Positions 37,056 through 46,701 of a DNA stretch of 64,000 bases are shown one piece after another. The stretch covers positions 1 to 64,000 of the forward strand of contig CANPTO010000009.1 in the NCBI GenBank assembly GCA_947577025.1, written 5' to 3'. The translations under genes and the position numbers were made by a program. The notes beneath the pieces are model-generated. The model did not search any database, was not told the DNA's origin, and saw only the letters and a list, made by a program, of their open reading frames with translations. The stretch is from an uncultured Clostridiaceae bacterium. Its GTDB lineage: Bacteria; Bacillota; Clostridia; TANB77; CAG-508. How positions within the stretch are numbered: position 1 is the first letter of the stretch; the number at the start of each line of letters is the position of its first letter.

Positions 37056-37760
37056 ATGAAAAATAGAGGAATAACACTAATATCACTAATAGTAACAATA
37101 ATTTTATTGATAATATTAGCAGGAGTAGGAATAAGCCTAAGCTTAGGAGAAAATGGGTTATTTAATAAAGCAAAATATGCTAAAGAAAAATATATAAATG
37201 AGCAAGAAGAAGAACAAAAAAAGTTAAATGACCTATATAGTCAAATGCTAGTAGCAACAGGAGAAAATTCACAAATAACAATTTCTGTTAAAGAGTTAAA
37301 GGAATTAATAAATGAAGAAGTAAAAAACTCTATGAATGAACCAAAAGGAATACAAACTGATGCTTTTATAAAAAACGTTATTAGTAATAAATCTAATTAT
37401 AATACAGTAACTAGCATGTCAAATTCATTTACCAAGGTTACGGATGAAAATAATAAAATAGAAGAATATGTAACATATTCTAATGAATATGGGTATTCTG
37501 TATTGAAGAGTGGGTGGTATTTTGTTACTTTAAGTACTGATGTAGAGTCTTCTTCATCTACTAATGCAATAATAAATATGTATGTAAATAATAAGATAAT
37601 AACACGAAGTTACTCTTGTAGTTCTAGTGGTATTGCGGATCACAATAACTCTTCTTTTCCAATATATTTAAATAAAGAGGACAAAATATATTTTGATTCA
37701 ACAGGTGTAAACAATGCTACTACGAGAAGGACATCTGCTGTAATATATCCAATGTTTTAA
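37056..37760 (+). CDS. Type IV prepilin-like protein
   Basis: 234 residues. The start M-K-N-R-G-I-T-L-I-S-L-I-V-T-I-I-L-L is a class III signal with a cleavage glycine at position 5 and a methylation-type hydrophobic stretch, except that the usual F-T-L-x-E acidic residue is absent, as in many gut clostridial versions. A helical Lys/Glu region (about 45-110) precedes a beta-rich C-terminal domain resembling a TNF/C1q-like head, from S-N-S-F-T-K-V to the end, only by pattern. Codon use in the second half is more T-rich than in the first, which hints at a composite gene. Confidence 0.68.
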   Translation: MKNRGITLISLIVTIILLIILAGVGISLSLGENGLFNKAKYAKEKYINEQEEEQKKLNDLYSQMLVATGENSQITISVKELKELINEEVKNSMNEPKGIQTDAFIKNVISNKSNYNTVTSMSNSFTKVTDENNKIEEYVTYSNEYGYSVLKSGWYFVTLSTDVESSSSTNAIINMYVNNKIITRSYSCSSSGIADHNNSSFPIYLNKEDKIYFDSTGVNNATTRRTSAVIYPMF

Positions 37761-37814
37761 AATAATAAATAATTTATTAACATTATAAAAAAACAAACAT
37801 ATACTATAATAAAC

Positions 37815-37853
37815 TAAAGGTTAGAAGTAAAGATAAAACTTCTAACCTTTAAA
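37815..37853 (+). terminator. Family B-like stem, probable terminator
   Basis: AAAGGTTAGAAGT pairs with ACTTCTAACCTTT around a short loop, between the prepilin gene and murC. Confidence 0.65.
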
Positions 37854-37878
37854 ATATCATGCTATTTTTAAAAATGTA

Positions 37879-37907
37879 TTGAAAAAAATGTATTTAGATT
37901 GTATAAT
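37879..37907 (+). promoter_or_regulatory. murC promoter
   Basis: TTGAAA at 37879-37884, 17-base spacer, TATAAT at 37902-37907. Confidence 0.8.
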
Positions 37908-37940
37908 AGCGAATAAGAACGTTTAAAGGAGAGAGAAAAC

Positions 37941-39323
37941 TTGGCAAACATAAGTGAATTAAAAAAATATAAACATATACATATGATAGGAATTGGCGGA
38001 GTTAGTATGAGCGGAATAGCTCAAATAATGAAACACTGGGGCTTTACAGTCACAGGTTCAGATTGGGCAGAATCAGAAGTTACAAGAAAATTAAATTTAG
38101 ATGGAATACATGTAGTAATAGGTCATGACGTTAATATGGCAGCAAAAGCAGATGTAATAGTATATACAGCAGCAATAAAACAAGATGACCCAGAACTTGT
38201 AAAAGCAAGAGAGCTTGGAATAGAAACAATAGAAAGAGCAGACTTTTTAGGAAAAATAACCAAGGCATTTACAGATACAATTTGTATATCAGGCACACAT
38301 GGAAAAACAACAACAACATCAATGGTATCAATGTGTTTTATAGAAGGGCTAAAAGATCCATCAATACAAGTAGGAGCAACACTAAAAGCCATAGATGGAA
38401 ATTATAGAATAGGAAACAGTGAACACTTCATAATAGAAGCATGTGAATATGTAGAAAGCTTCCTAAAATTTTACCCTAAAGCAGAAATAATACTAAATAT
38501 AGATAATGATCATCTAGACTATTTTAAAAATATAGAAAATATAAATAAAGCATTTATAAAATATGTAGGTTTATTACCAGAAGATGGATTATTAGTTGTA
38601 AATTTAGATAACAAATATTGTGCAGAGCTACATAAATATACTAATGCAAAAGTAGTAAGTTATGGTATAGAAAGTGAAAAAGCAAACTTTATAGCAAGAA
38701 ATATAAAATTTGGCAAAAATGGTTTTCCATCTTTTGATGTATACTATAATAACGCATTTTACGCATCATTTGAACTATCAGTACCAGGAAAGCACAATGT
38801 ACTTAATGCTTTAGCATGTATAGCATTATGTCATAACTATGGAATAGAAAAAGAGAATATGAAAACAGCGCTAAAAAAATATACAGGAGCACATAGAAGG
38901 TTTGAATATGTAGGTACATGTAAAGGAGCAACTGTATATGATGACTATGGACATCACCCAACAGAGATAACCGCAACAGCGCTAGGGCTAAAACAAAAAA
39001 AGTATAATAAATCATGGGTAGTGTTCCAACCACATACTTATAGTAGAACAAAAGAACACATAAATGAATTTGCTGAGAGCCTAACAAACTTCGACAATAT
39101 AATAATAACAGATATATATGCAGCAAGAGAAACAAACACATATGGAGTAAACTCTGAAAATATAGTAGAAAAAATAGAAGAACTAGGAAGAGAAGCAGTA
39201 TATATACCAAAATTTGAAGATATAGTAAAATATTTAGAAGAAAAAGTACAAAAAGATGATATAATATTAACATTAGGAGCAGGAACTGTAACAAATATAG
39301 GACCAATGCTTGTAAGAAATTAG
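37941..39323 (+). CDS. murC: UDP-N-acetylmuramate--L-alanine ligase
   Basis: 460 residues, full length. It adds L-Ala to UDP-MurNAc in the cytoplasm, the first step of the peptide stem. Starts at TTG after AAGGAG. N-terminal Rossmann glycine loop G-I-G-G-V-S-M-S-G-I near 14-23; ATP loop S-G-T-H-G-K-T-T-T-T near 115; E-A-C-E-Y near 165; N-I-D-N-D-H-L-D near 186; and H-H-P-T-E near 338 all match the family. Monocistronic between a promoter and a terminator. Confidence 0.97.
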   Translation: MANISELKKYKHIHMIGIGGVSMSGIAQIMKHWGFTVTGSDWAESEVTRKLNLDGIHVVIGHDVNMAAKADVIVYTAAIKQDDPELVKARELGIETIERADFLGKITKAFTDTICISGTHGKTTTTSMVSMCFIEGLKDPSIQVGATLKAIDGNYRIGNSEHFIIEACEYVESFLKFYPKAEIILNIDNDHLDYFKNIENINKAFIKYVGLLPEDGLLVVNLDNKYCAELHKYTNAKVVSYGIESEKANFIARNIKFGKNGFPSFDVYYNNAFYASFELSVPGKHNVLNALACIALCHNYGIEKENMKTALKKYTGAHRRFEYVGTCKGATVYDDYGHHPTEITATALGLKQKKYNKSWVVFQPHTYSRTKEHINEFAESLTNFDNIIITDIYAARETNTYGVNSENIVEKIEELGREAVYIPKFEDIVKYLEEKVQKDDIILTLGAGTVTNIGPMLVRN

Positions 39324-39403
39324 TGAATAATGAATAGTGAATGGTGACTATCATAAATCTTACCTTAATTATTACAATAATGATACTTATACATAAAGGG
39401 TAA

Positions 39404-39448
39404 AAAAAATAGACCATCCTGCTACGTCAACTGAATGGTTTATTTTTA
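39404..39448 (+). terminator. Probable murC terminator
   Basis: AAAAATAGACCAT pairs imperfectly with ATGGTTTATTTTT around a loop. Confidence 0.6.
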
Positions 39449-39526
39449 AACTTTTCTGGCAACCACTTTGTGATTCTCATTTTCTAAATATATTATATAC
39501 AAAAATACTATTTTTGTATATAACAC

Positions 39527-39555
39527 TTGAATAAAAACAAAAAGTATAGTAAAAT
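39527..39555 (+). promoter_or_regulatory. Promoter of the T-box leader
   Basis: TTGAAT at 39527-39532, 17-base spacer, TAAAAT at 39550-39555. Confidence 0.6.
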
Positions 39556-39614
39556 AAAAAAGTAATACAAAAAAATCCAACAAAAAAGCAAAGTATGTAA
39601 ATTAAAAAATGTAT

Positions 39615-39840
39615 TAAAAGAGAGAAAGGTGACAAACGCTGAAAGCCTTTCATACATAAATTACAGAAATTTCACTTTTTTAGGACTATTTTTGAAAATA
39701 AAAGTAGGAAATAGCGTATACCACTGCGTTAAAGGGAAAAATAAGGTTAATGAAAATGAACATTAATAAAATTAGGTGGTACCACGAAATACAAGCAATT
39801 CGTCCTATATAATAGGATAGAATTGCTTTTTTGTTGCAAA
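39615..39840 (+). promoter_or_regulatory. T-box riboswitch of pheS-pheT
   Basis: A T-box leader: stem I material at 39615-39700, the T-box core AGGTGGTACCACG at about 39773-39785, and a terminator stem (AGCAATTC...GAATTGCT plus T run) ending about 39835. An uncharged tRNA binds the specifier and the core to prevent termination. A TTC triplet in AAATTTCAC fits a phenylalanine specifier, in keeping with the genes downstream. I have not folded stem I. Confidence 0.88.
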
Positions 39841-39877
39841 AGGAAAGATTTGGGACGTGTCCAAAACTTTCCAAGGT
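39840..39877. repeat. Half copy of family D, then a GTAGGGGCG unit
   Basis: GGAAAGATTTGGGACGTGTCC and AAAACTTTCC match one arm of 30390-30527. A truncated REP-like start (TGTAGGGGCGATTTTTTC) follows at about 39895. Confidence 0.65.
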
Positions 39878-40017
39878 CGAAATCAACTTTAAAATGTAGG
39901 GGCGATTTTTTCTTAGTTCTGCGAGCAACAGCGAGTTAGAAATAAGTTATACTTTAGTATAATCACCTACAATCTACATAGACATACTAAAACTAAAAAT
40001 ATTTATATAAGAAATAA

Positions 40018-40135
40018 AGAGATTATTCTTTAAGTTGAAACATTGTCCAAACCCTACAGCAATAAAAGAACCTCTTACAGATTGAAATAATCAACTGGTG
40101 GAGAAGCCACCTTTGTCTAAAGAGTTTAGAAAAAA
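40018..40135 (+). ncRNA. Unidentified structured RNA between T-box and pheS
   Basis: About 115 bases with sequence unlike the AT-rich surroundings: AAGTTGAAACATTGTCC, AAACCCTACAGC, CCTCTTACAG, and a perfect GGTGG-AGAAG-CCACC hairpin near 40099, ending in CTAAAGAGTTTAG before a run of A. Short stems GATTAT/ATAATC and AGTTG/CAACT can close it. A possible promoter (TAGACA, TTATAT) lies just upstream. It may be a 6S-like RNA or another riboregulator. I cannot name the family. Confidence 0.4.
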
Positions 40136-40168
40136 ATTAAAATATAAAAAGAAGGGAGAAAATAAAAA

Positions 40169-41204
<1,036 letters not shown>

Positions 41205-41210
41205 GTTCCC

Positions 41211-41495
41211 CTTCCCATTGGGGACGTTTCCTAATGGGAAGTCTGTCACTTTTGGGAAGTTATAAAAATAATTGTAGGGATTCCATATATATGACAATAC
41301 TATTAATCTATAAAGTTTAACTATTATTCTAGTTAAGATTTTATAGTATTAAATTATTAAATATATGTGGAGCAAAAATAATGATACTAAGATTGATAGA
41401 AAATTTATATAGAAATATTTAAAAGTCATAGAAAATAAGAATTCAACTTCCCAAAAGTGACAGATTTCCCATTAGGAAACGTCCCCAATGGGAAG
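41211..41495. repeat. Family E inverted pair between pheS and pheT
   Basis: Arms 41211-41261 and 41445-41495 (51 bases, nearly exact complements; CCCATTGGGGACGTTTCC in one) enclose 183 bases of AT-rich sequence with no gene I can support. It may be a small transposable unit or a very long-range hairpin splitting the pheST operon. Confidence 0.8.
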
Positions 41496-41518
41496 GGAAT
41501 GGAAAAGGAGAGAAAAAA

Positions 41519-43882
41519 ATGAAATTAAGTACAAATTTTGTCAAAGACTATGTAGATATAGATGTAGATACAAAAATGTTAGCTGAAGATATGACTAAAG
41601 CAGGAAATGAATATGAAACAGCAGAAAGCTTCATAAATGCTACAAATTTAGTAGTAGGAGAAGTAATAGAATGCGAGATGCATCCAGACTCTGACCATTT
41701 ACATGTATGCAAAGTAAATGTAGGAGAAGAAACTTTACAAATAGTATGTGGTGCGCCAAATGTTAGAAAAGGTTTAAAAGTTATAGTAGCTCTTCCAGGA
41801 GCAGTTTTACCAGGAGATTTCAAAATAAAACCAGGAAAAATTCGTGGAGTAGAATCAAATGGAATGCTTTGTGCAATAGCAGAGTTGGGCTTAGACAGTA
41901 AATTTTTGAAGCCAGAAGATAAAGAAGGAATACACGAATTACCACAAAATGCTGAGGTAGGGTTAGACCCTATAAAATTAATGCAAATGGATGATAGTGT
42001 AATTGATTTTGAACTAACAGCAAACCGTGGAGATTTACTAAATATACTAGGCATGGCACACGAAATAGCAGCAATTTATGATAAACAAGTTAAACCAATA
42101 GATTTATCACATAATGAAACTAATGAAGATATAAACGATAATTTTAAAGTACAAGTAAATACTAAAAACTGTAATATTTTCTTAGCAAAAAGAGTAGAAA
42201 ATGTAGTAATAAAAGAAAGCCCAACATTTATAAAAAATAGACTAATGGCATCAGGAATTAGACCAATTAACAATGTAGTAGATATAAGTAACTATGTAAT
42301 GCTAGAAGTAGGTCAACCACTTCATTACTATGATTCAGACACTTTAAATGGAATGCTAGAAGTAAGAATGGCACAAAATGGAGAAGAATTAACAACATTA
42401 GATGAAATAGAAAGAACACTATCAGCAGAAGATATAGTAATTTCAAATGGAGAAAAAGCCATTGGTTTAGCAGGAGTAATGGGTGGATTGGAAACTGAAA
42501 TTACAGAAAATACAAAAAACATAATTATAGAATCAGCAATATTTGACCCAGTAAAAGTAAGAAAAACTTCAAAAGAAATATTAAGAAGTGAAGCGAGTAC
42601 AAGGTTTGAAAAAGGATTAGACCCAAATAGAACATATATGGCAATTGAAAGGTCATGTAATTTACTCGAGAAATATGCAAATGCAACCATAGTAGGTGGT
42701 TTAGTAAAATATGATATTTCAGACTTATCAGATAAAAAAATAGATATAACATTTGAAAAGATAGATAAAGTATTAGGTTTAAAAGTGCCACAAGAAGCAG
42801 TATTAGATGTATTTAGAAGACTAGGATTTACATATGAAAAAGAAGGAGAGATAGTGCATGTATCAGTTCCAAAAAGAAGAATAGATATATCAATTGCAGA
42901 AGACTTAATAGAAGAAGTTGGAAGAATATATGGAGTAGATAATATAGAAGGAAGACTACCAAAACTACCATTAAAGCAAGGTTCATATAATAAAACATTA
43001 AGGCAAATAAGAAACAAAATGATAGACTTAGGACTAAATGAAACACTATCATATATACTAGTAAATGATAAAGAAGCAGTTAGATATACGAAAGATAACT
43101 TTGAACCAATAAAACTACTAGACCCAATGACAGAAGAAAGGAACACTTTAAGATACAGTATGATTCCATCACTAGTAAAAATATATGAATATAACAAAGC
43201 ACGTAGCCAAAAAGATGTATCAATATTCGAAATAGGAAAAGGCTTTTACAAAAAAGAGGAAAAATATGGAGAAGACTTAAAACTATGTGCATTAATAGCA
43301 GGGGAGCATACTTTAGGGCTAAAACCAGAAAAATCAAGTTTTTATGATATAAAAGGTATAGCAGAAGAAATATTAGACTATTTAGGTTATAATGGAAGAT
43401 ACAGTTTTGTTATAAAAGATGAACTACCACAAGAATTCCACCCATATCAAACAGCATTAATTTCAGTAAATAATGATATAGTAGGAATAGTAGGAAAACT
43501 ACATCCAGAAATGCAAAAAGAAGATGTATATGTACTAGAAATAAACTTAAGTAAGTTATTAGAAAAGAAAACAGGAAAAATGAAATACAAAGAAATATCA
43601 AAATTCCCAAGTATAAAAAAAGACTTAGCAGTAATAGTACAAAAAGATATAACTTCAGAAGAAATAGCAAAACAAATAAAAAAATTAGCAGGAAGTATGT
43701 TAATACAAAGCAAAGTATTTGATGTATACACAGGAACAGGAATTGAAGAAAACAAAAAAAGTATAGCATATTCACTAGAATTTGGAGCACAAGATAGAAC
43801 ATTAACAGATGAAGAAATAAACGCTATATTAGAAAAAATAATAGTAGGACTTGAAAAACAAGGTGCAGAAATACGAAAATAA
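41519..43882 (+). CDS. pheT: Phenylalanyl-tRNA synthetase beta subunit
   Basis: 787 residues, full length. It completes the alpha2-beta2 enzyme. The N-terminal tRNA-binding domain (E-C-E-M-H-P-D-S-D-H-L-H near 52-63) is followed by the B3/B4 editing region with N-N-V-V-D-I-S-N-Y-V near 250 and G-V-M-G-G near 320, the B5 domain, and a C-terminal anticodon-binding FDX-ACB domain (K-E-I-S-K-F-P-S-I-K-K-D-L-A near 690). GGAG site. No in-frame CGG, in contrast to pheS. Confidence 0.97.
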   Translation: MKLSTNFVKDYVDIDVDTKMLAEDMTKAGNEYETAESFINATNLVVGEVIECEMHPDSDHLHVCKVNVGEETLQIVCGAPNVRKGLKVIVALPGAVLPGDFKIKPGKIRGVESNGMLCAIAELGLDSKFLKPEDKEGIHELPQNAEVGLDPIKLMQMDDSVIDFELTANRGDLLNILGMAHEIAAIYDKQVKPIDLSHNETNEDINDNFKVQVNTKNCNIFLAKRVENVVIKESPTFIKNRLMASGIRPINNVVDISNYVMLEVGQPLHYYDSDTLNGMLEVRMAQNGEELTTLDEIERTLSAEDIVISNGEKAIGLAGVMGGLETEITENTKNIIIESAIFDPVKVRKTSKEILRSEASTRFEKGLDPNRTYMAIERSCNLLEKYANATIVGGLVKYDISDLSDKKIDITFEKIDKVLGLKVPQEAVLDVFRRLGFTYEKEGEIVHVSVPKRRIDISIAEDLIEEVGRIYGVDNIEGRLPKLPLKQGSYNKTLRQIRNKMIDLGLNETLSYILVNDKEAVRYTKDNFEPIKLLDPMTEERNTLRYSMIPSLVKIYEYNKARSQKDVSIFEIGKGFYKKEEKYGEDLKLCALIAGEHTLGLKPEKSSFYDIKGIAEEILDYLGYNGRYSFVIKDELPQEFHPYQTALISVNNDIVGIVGKLHPEMQKEDVYVLEINLSKLLEKKTGKMKYKEISKFPSIKKDLAVIVQKDITSEEIAKQIKKLAGSMLIQSKVFDVYTGTGIEENKKSIAYSLEFGAQDRTLTDEEINAILEKIIVGLEKQGAEIRK

Positions 43883-43905
43883 AATTGCTATTAAGATTAA
43901 ACATA

Positions 43906-44232
43906 CTATATAACAAGAAATATAATAAAAAATAATAACTTAGATATATTATCACGTTGAGAATAAAAATCTTTTTCAATTTGTGTAACTGCATACCGAG
44001 TCTGATTTTCCAAAGAATACGGAATATGCATAGCAGATTGAGCTGCCAAAATATTAGGATAAAATATAGTACATGGATGAATAAAAGAAGAATATAGCGA
44101 TGATACAACTGAAGAATAACCTAAACGGTTTTTATAAACTGATAAAATAGTTACATCTGAACTGTTTTTTAATTTAGCGACTAATCCATTTAAAATAGTC
44201 TTATCAAAATAATATTCCCACTTTAAATCCAT
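43906..44232 (-). CDS. Hypothetical protein, 108 aa, foreign-looking
   Basis: No family recognised. Start M-D-L-K-W-E-Y-Y-F and an AGGAGG site in a leader similar to the gene at 21393-21731; probably a distant paralogue. One in-frame CGG occurs in the context N-Q-T-R-Y-A-V. A C skip there would replace the C-terminus with a long hydrophobic tail, which looks implausible, so CGG is probably Arg here. The C-terminus L-L-F-F-I-I-F-L-V-I is hydrophobic. Confidence 0.55.
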   Translation of the reverse strand: MDLKWEYYFDKTILNGLVAKLKNSSDVTILSVYKNRLGYSSVVSSLYSSFIHPCTIFYPNILAAQSAMHIPYSLENQTRYAVTQIEKDFYSQRDNISKLLFFIIFLVI

Positions 44233-44332
44233 ATAAATACCTCCTTACAATTGCAATACGAGATTTTATTATCGGTTACAGAATGATTATAGCATGAATT
44301 GAAGCTTTGTCAAGGAAGTTTACTAAAAAATT

Positions 44333-44377
44333 AATAAGGATGTTTCTATTATTACATTTAGAAACATCCTTATTGAT
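44333..44377. terminator. Terminator of the coat genes
   Basis: AATAAGGATGTTTCT pairs with AGAAACATCCTTATT. It lies downstream of the minus-strand cotF-like gene. Confidence 0.85.
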
Positions 44378-44378
44378 T

Positions 44379-44627
44379 TTATTGCATAGTACTAAACTTT
44401 TGCTTAGCACTATCAATTTTTGTTTGTTCAGCAGTATCTGTTTGATACCAGCCTTTTTCCTTCATTAAATTATAAATTTTATTTTGAATATCTAAGCTTT
44501 CATTTAAAGCTTCTTTAAAAGCTGTATGAACTTCAGCAGTAGAAGATTCTATAGTACCATGAAGGTATAAATCACATACGCCTTTAATAACTAATAATTC
44601 ATTTTCCATTAAATCCTTATCTTCCAT
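44379..44627 (-). CDS. CotF-like spore coat protein
   Basis: 82 residues, helical, with the CotF/YhcQ signature: an N-terminal helix, then H-T-A-F-K-E-A-L-N-E-S-L-D-I-Q-N-K-I-Y-N-L-M-K-E-K-G-W-Y, a pattern shared by ferritin-like spore coat proteins. Shorter than Bacillus CotF, as usual for clostridial members. AGGAGG site nine bases after the stop of the next upstream minus-strand gene, so the pair is an operon. Confidence 0.85.
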   Translation of the reverse strand: MEDKDLMENELLVIKGVCDLYLHGTIESSTAEVHTAFKEALNESLDIQNKIYNLMKEKGWYQTDTAEQTKIDSAKQKFSTMQ

Positions 44628-44636
44628 ACTTACCTC

Positions 44637-44810
44637 CTATAATAAATTTAAGAATTTGTTTGCTAAATCAGTATGTTTTTGAGCTAGACTTCCTATATAA
44701 CTAGAAAGAGTAGGGTCTGTTAGTTTACTTGCAGTTTTAGTACTACATGATTTCATAAAATTTTCATGCCCTAAGCTATCCTCAATATATAAAAGTTCTT
44801 TACTTGTCAT
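44637..44810 (-). CDS. Small spore coat-associated protein
   Basis: 57 residues from the ATG after GGTGGTG: M-T-S-K-E-L-L-Y-I-E-D-S-L-G-H-E. This resembles the start of CotF-family partner proteins, and H-T-D-L-A-N-K-F-L-N-L-L closes it. First gene of a two-gene coat operon. An upstream in-frame GTG is possible. Confidence 0.68.
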   Translation of the reverse strand: MTSKELLYIEDSLGHENFMKSCSTKTASKLTDPTLSSYIGSLAQKHTDLANKFLNLL

Positions 44811-44865
44811 TATAATCACCACCTAAGAATATAATTAACAAAATTTATAAAAATATACAAAAATA

Positions 44866-44908
44866 GCAAGTTGTTTAGATAAAATATATCTAAACAACTT
44901 GTTCTTTT
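44866..44908. terminator. Terminator of the SASP gene
   Basis: CAAGTTGTTTAGATA pairs with TATCTAAACAACTTG. On the minus strand it is followed by CTATTTTT, downstream of the gene ending at 45007. Confidence 0.8.
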
Positions 44909-44934
44909 CGATTGTATAGAAAAAAATAATAGTT

Positions 44935-44998
44935 AACTCAAGGGGCTTATATCTAATAGGAATACATAAGAGAATTTATCGAATTACGCCCATATACA
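44935..44998. repeat. REP-like unit
   Basis: AGGGGCTTATATCTAATAGG and CGAATTACGCCC match the units flanking the transposase gene at 48385. Confidence 0.65.
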
Positions 44999-45006
44999 AT
45001 TAAACA

Positions 45007-45180
45007 TTATTCATTCTCATATAATTCTTCTACAAAAACATCTTTTTCAACTTGATCATCCATAAAACCAATTTTTGCAACATCATTATTTACTTCTTGA
45101 ACCCAAACAGGTCTATTCTCATAATAAATATCTCTAATTTCTTTGTTTTCCATAATTTCGTAAATTCTATTTCTATTCAT
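45007..45180 (-). CDS. sspH: H-type small acid-soluble spore protein
   Basis: 57 residues from the ATG after AGGAGGTT. The sequence N-R-N-R-I-Y-E-I-M-E-N-K and N-R-P-V-W-V-Q-E-V-N-N-D-V-A-K-I-G-F follows the SspH pattern (E-I...S, P-V-W-I..V, A-x-V). Minor spore-core protein made under sigma G in Bacillus. An upstream extension to 45219 lacks a ribosome site. Confidence 0.85.
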   Translation of the reverse strand: MNRNRIYEIMENKEIRDIYYENRPVWVQEVNNDVAKIGFMDDQVEKDVFVEELYENE

Positions 45181-45247
45181 TTGTAACCTCCTCAAAATAT
45201 ATTTATTAAAAGTATACACGAAGGTCTTTAAAAATATTCATAAAACA

Positions 45248-45276
45248 TTTACAAATAAACCAAATTATAGTATTAT
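45248..45276 (+). promoter_or_regulatory. Promoter of ymdB
   Basis: TTTACA at 45248-45253, 17-base spacer, TATTAT at 45271-45276. Confidence 0.6.
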
Positions 45277-45300
45277 AATAAACATGAAAGAAGGGATTAT

Positions 45301-46074
45301 ATGAAAATATTAGCAGTAGGAGATTTAGTAGGAGAAAGTGGAGTAAAAAAACTAAAAGAGATTTTACCAAACTTTAGAAAAGAAAATAATATAGATTTTG
45401 TAATAGTAAATGCAGAAAATTCAGCAGGAGGAATGGGAATAACAACGAAAATATTCAATGATTTAAAAGCATTAAATGTAAATGCAATAACAATGGGAAA
45501 CCATACATGGGGGAAAAAAGATATATTCACATTTATAGATGATGAAAAACTTATAAGACCAGCTAATTATTCAAGAGGAGTAGTAGGAAAAGGCTATAAT
45601 ATATATGAATGTAAGAATAAAAAAATATGTGTAATAAACCTAATAGGAAGAACCGAAATGGGTGTGCAATCAGATAATCCATTTACAAAAGCAGATGATA
45701 TTATAAAAGAAGTAAAAGAAAGGGTAGATTATATAATAGTAGACTTCCATGCAGAAGCATCAGCAGAAAAGATAGCAATGAAATATTACTTAGATGGAAG
45801 AATAACAGCACTATATGGAACACATACACATGTACAAACTGCAGATGAAGAAATAACAACAAAAGGAACAGCATTTATATCAGACATAGGAATGACAGGA
45901 CCAATAAACTCAGTAATAGGAATGGATGTAGAAGCATCAGTAAAAAGATTTGTAACATCACTTCCAGAAAGATATAAATTAGCAGAAGGAAACTGTATGT
46001 TTAATGGATGTATAATAGAAATAAATGACGAAACATGTAGAGCAATATCTATAAAAAGAATATATATTAAATAA
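45301..46074 (+). CDS. ymdB: YmdB-family metallophosphoesterase
   Basis: 257 residues, full length. YmdB hydrolyses 2',3'-cyclic nucleotides and affects biofilm and sporulation decisions in Bacillus. Metal-binding motifs are seen: G-D-L-V-G near 7, N-A-E-N near 37, G-N-H-T-W near 66, D-F-H-A-E-A near 148, and G-T-H-T-H-V-Q near 174. Followed by spoVS, the same order as in Bacillus subtilis (there rny-ymdB-spoVS). The upstream rny is missing here. GAAGGG site. Confidence 0.94.
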   Translation: MKILAVGDLVGESGVKKLKEILPNFRKENNIDFVIVNAENSAGGMGITTKIFNDLKALNVNAITMGNHTWGKKDIFTFIDDEKLIRPANYSRGVVGKGYNIYECKNKKICVINLIGRTEMGVQSDNPFTKADDIIKEVKERVDYIIVDFHAEASAEKIAMKYYLDGRITALYGTHTHVQTADEEITTKGTAFISDIGMTGPINSVIGMDVEASVKRFVTSLPERYKLAEGNCMFNGCIIEINDETCRAISIKRIYIK

Positions 46075-46131
46075 ATGACGAAAAAAGAAGAAAAAAAACG
46101 AAAAGTTTTCCAATTTTTTCCATAAAAGTAC

Positions 46132-46160
46132 TAGACAATTTCCAAAAAATGTAATATAAC
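46132..46160 (+). promoter_or_regulatory. Promoter of spoVS
   Basis: TAGACA at 46132-46137, 17-base spacer, TATAAC at 46155-46160. It sits between ymdB and spoVS, so spoVS can be expressed separately. Confidence 0.55.
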
Positions 46161-46204
46161 TATACCTGTAATTCAAATAAAAATAAAATTATAGGAGGCA
46201 AAAG

Positions 46205-46468
46205 ATGGAAGTTTTAAAAATCTCATCAAAATCAAACCCAAATTCAATTGCAGGAGCAATAGCAGGGTTAGTAAAAGAGGAGAACAAAGCAGAAATGCAA
46301 GCAATCGGAGCAGGAGCTCTAAATCAAGCAGTAAAGGCAGTAGCAATAGCAAGAGGATTCGTAGCACCAGCAGGAGTAGACCTAGTATGTATACCAGCAT
46401 TCGCCGAAGTTGAAGTAGAAGGTGAAGACAGGACAGGTATTAGAATTATAGTAGAATCTAGAAAATAA
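46205..46468 (+). CDS. spoVS: Stage V sporulation protein S
   Basis: 87 residues, the normal length of this Alba-like nucleic-acid-binding protein, which in Bacillus is needed for stage V (coat and cortex). The core V-L-K-I-S-S-K-S-N-P-N-S-I-A-G-A-I-A-G and G-A-G-A-L-N-Q-A-V-K-A-V-A-I-A-R-G near 43-59 is nearly invariant in the family. AGGAGG site. Confidence 0.97.
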   Translation: MEVLKISSKSNPNSIAGAIAGLVKEENKAEMQAIGAGALNQAVKAVAIARGFVAPAGVDLVCIPAFAEVEVEGEDRTGIRIIVESRK

Positions 46469-46636
46469 TATTAAAAAGTCAAAGGTCAGATATCAAAAAA
46501 CATAAAAAGCAGCATTACTTGCTGTAAGCCCTACAAAGCAATTTGTTTGAACAACTGATATCTGACAATTGGCTTACTGTATTAAAAAATTTCCAATCAT
46601 TTAAAAATTAAAAATCTAAATATTTCCAATAAAAAC

Positions 46637-46665
46637 TTGAAAAAAACAAAAAAATCTTATATTAT
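46637..46665 (+). promoter_or_regulatory. Sigma-A-like promoter
   Basis: TTGAAA at 46637-46642, 17-base spacer, TATTAT at 46660-46665. Before it, 46477-46575 holds a family B-like repeat (GGTCAGATATC/GATATCTGAC ends). Confidence 0.75.
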
Positions 46666-46701
46666 AAATAAAAAATTCTAAAAACAAAAAGAGGAGAAAA
46701 T

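Noticed and set aside
43824..44108. Hydrophobic minus-strand frame obtained by applying the CGG shift to the 43906 gene
   Set aside because: The resulting tail is low-complexity Leu/Phe/Tyr antisense-type sequence, so I kept the unshifted frame.
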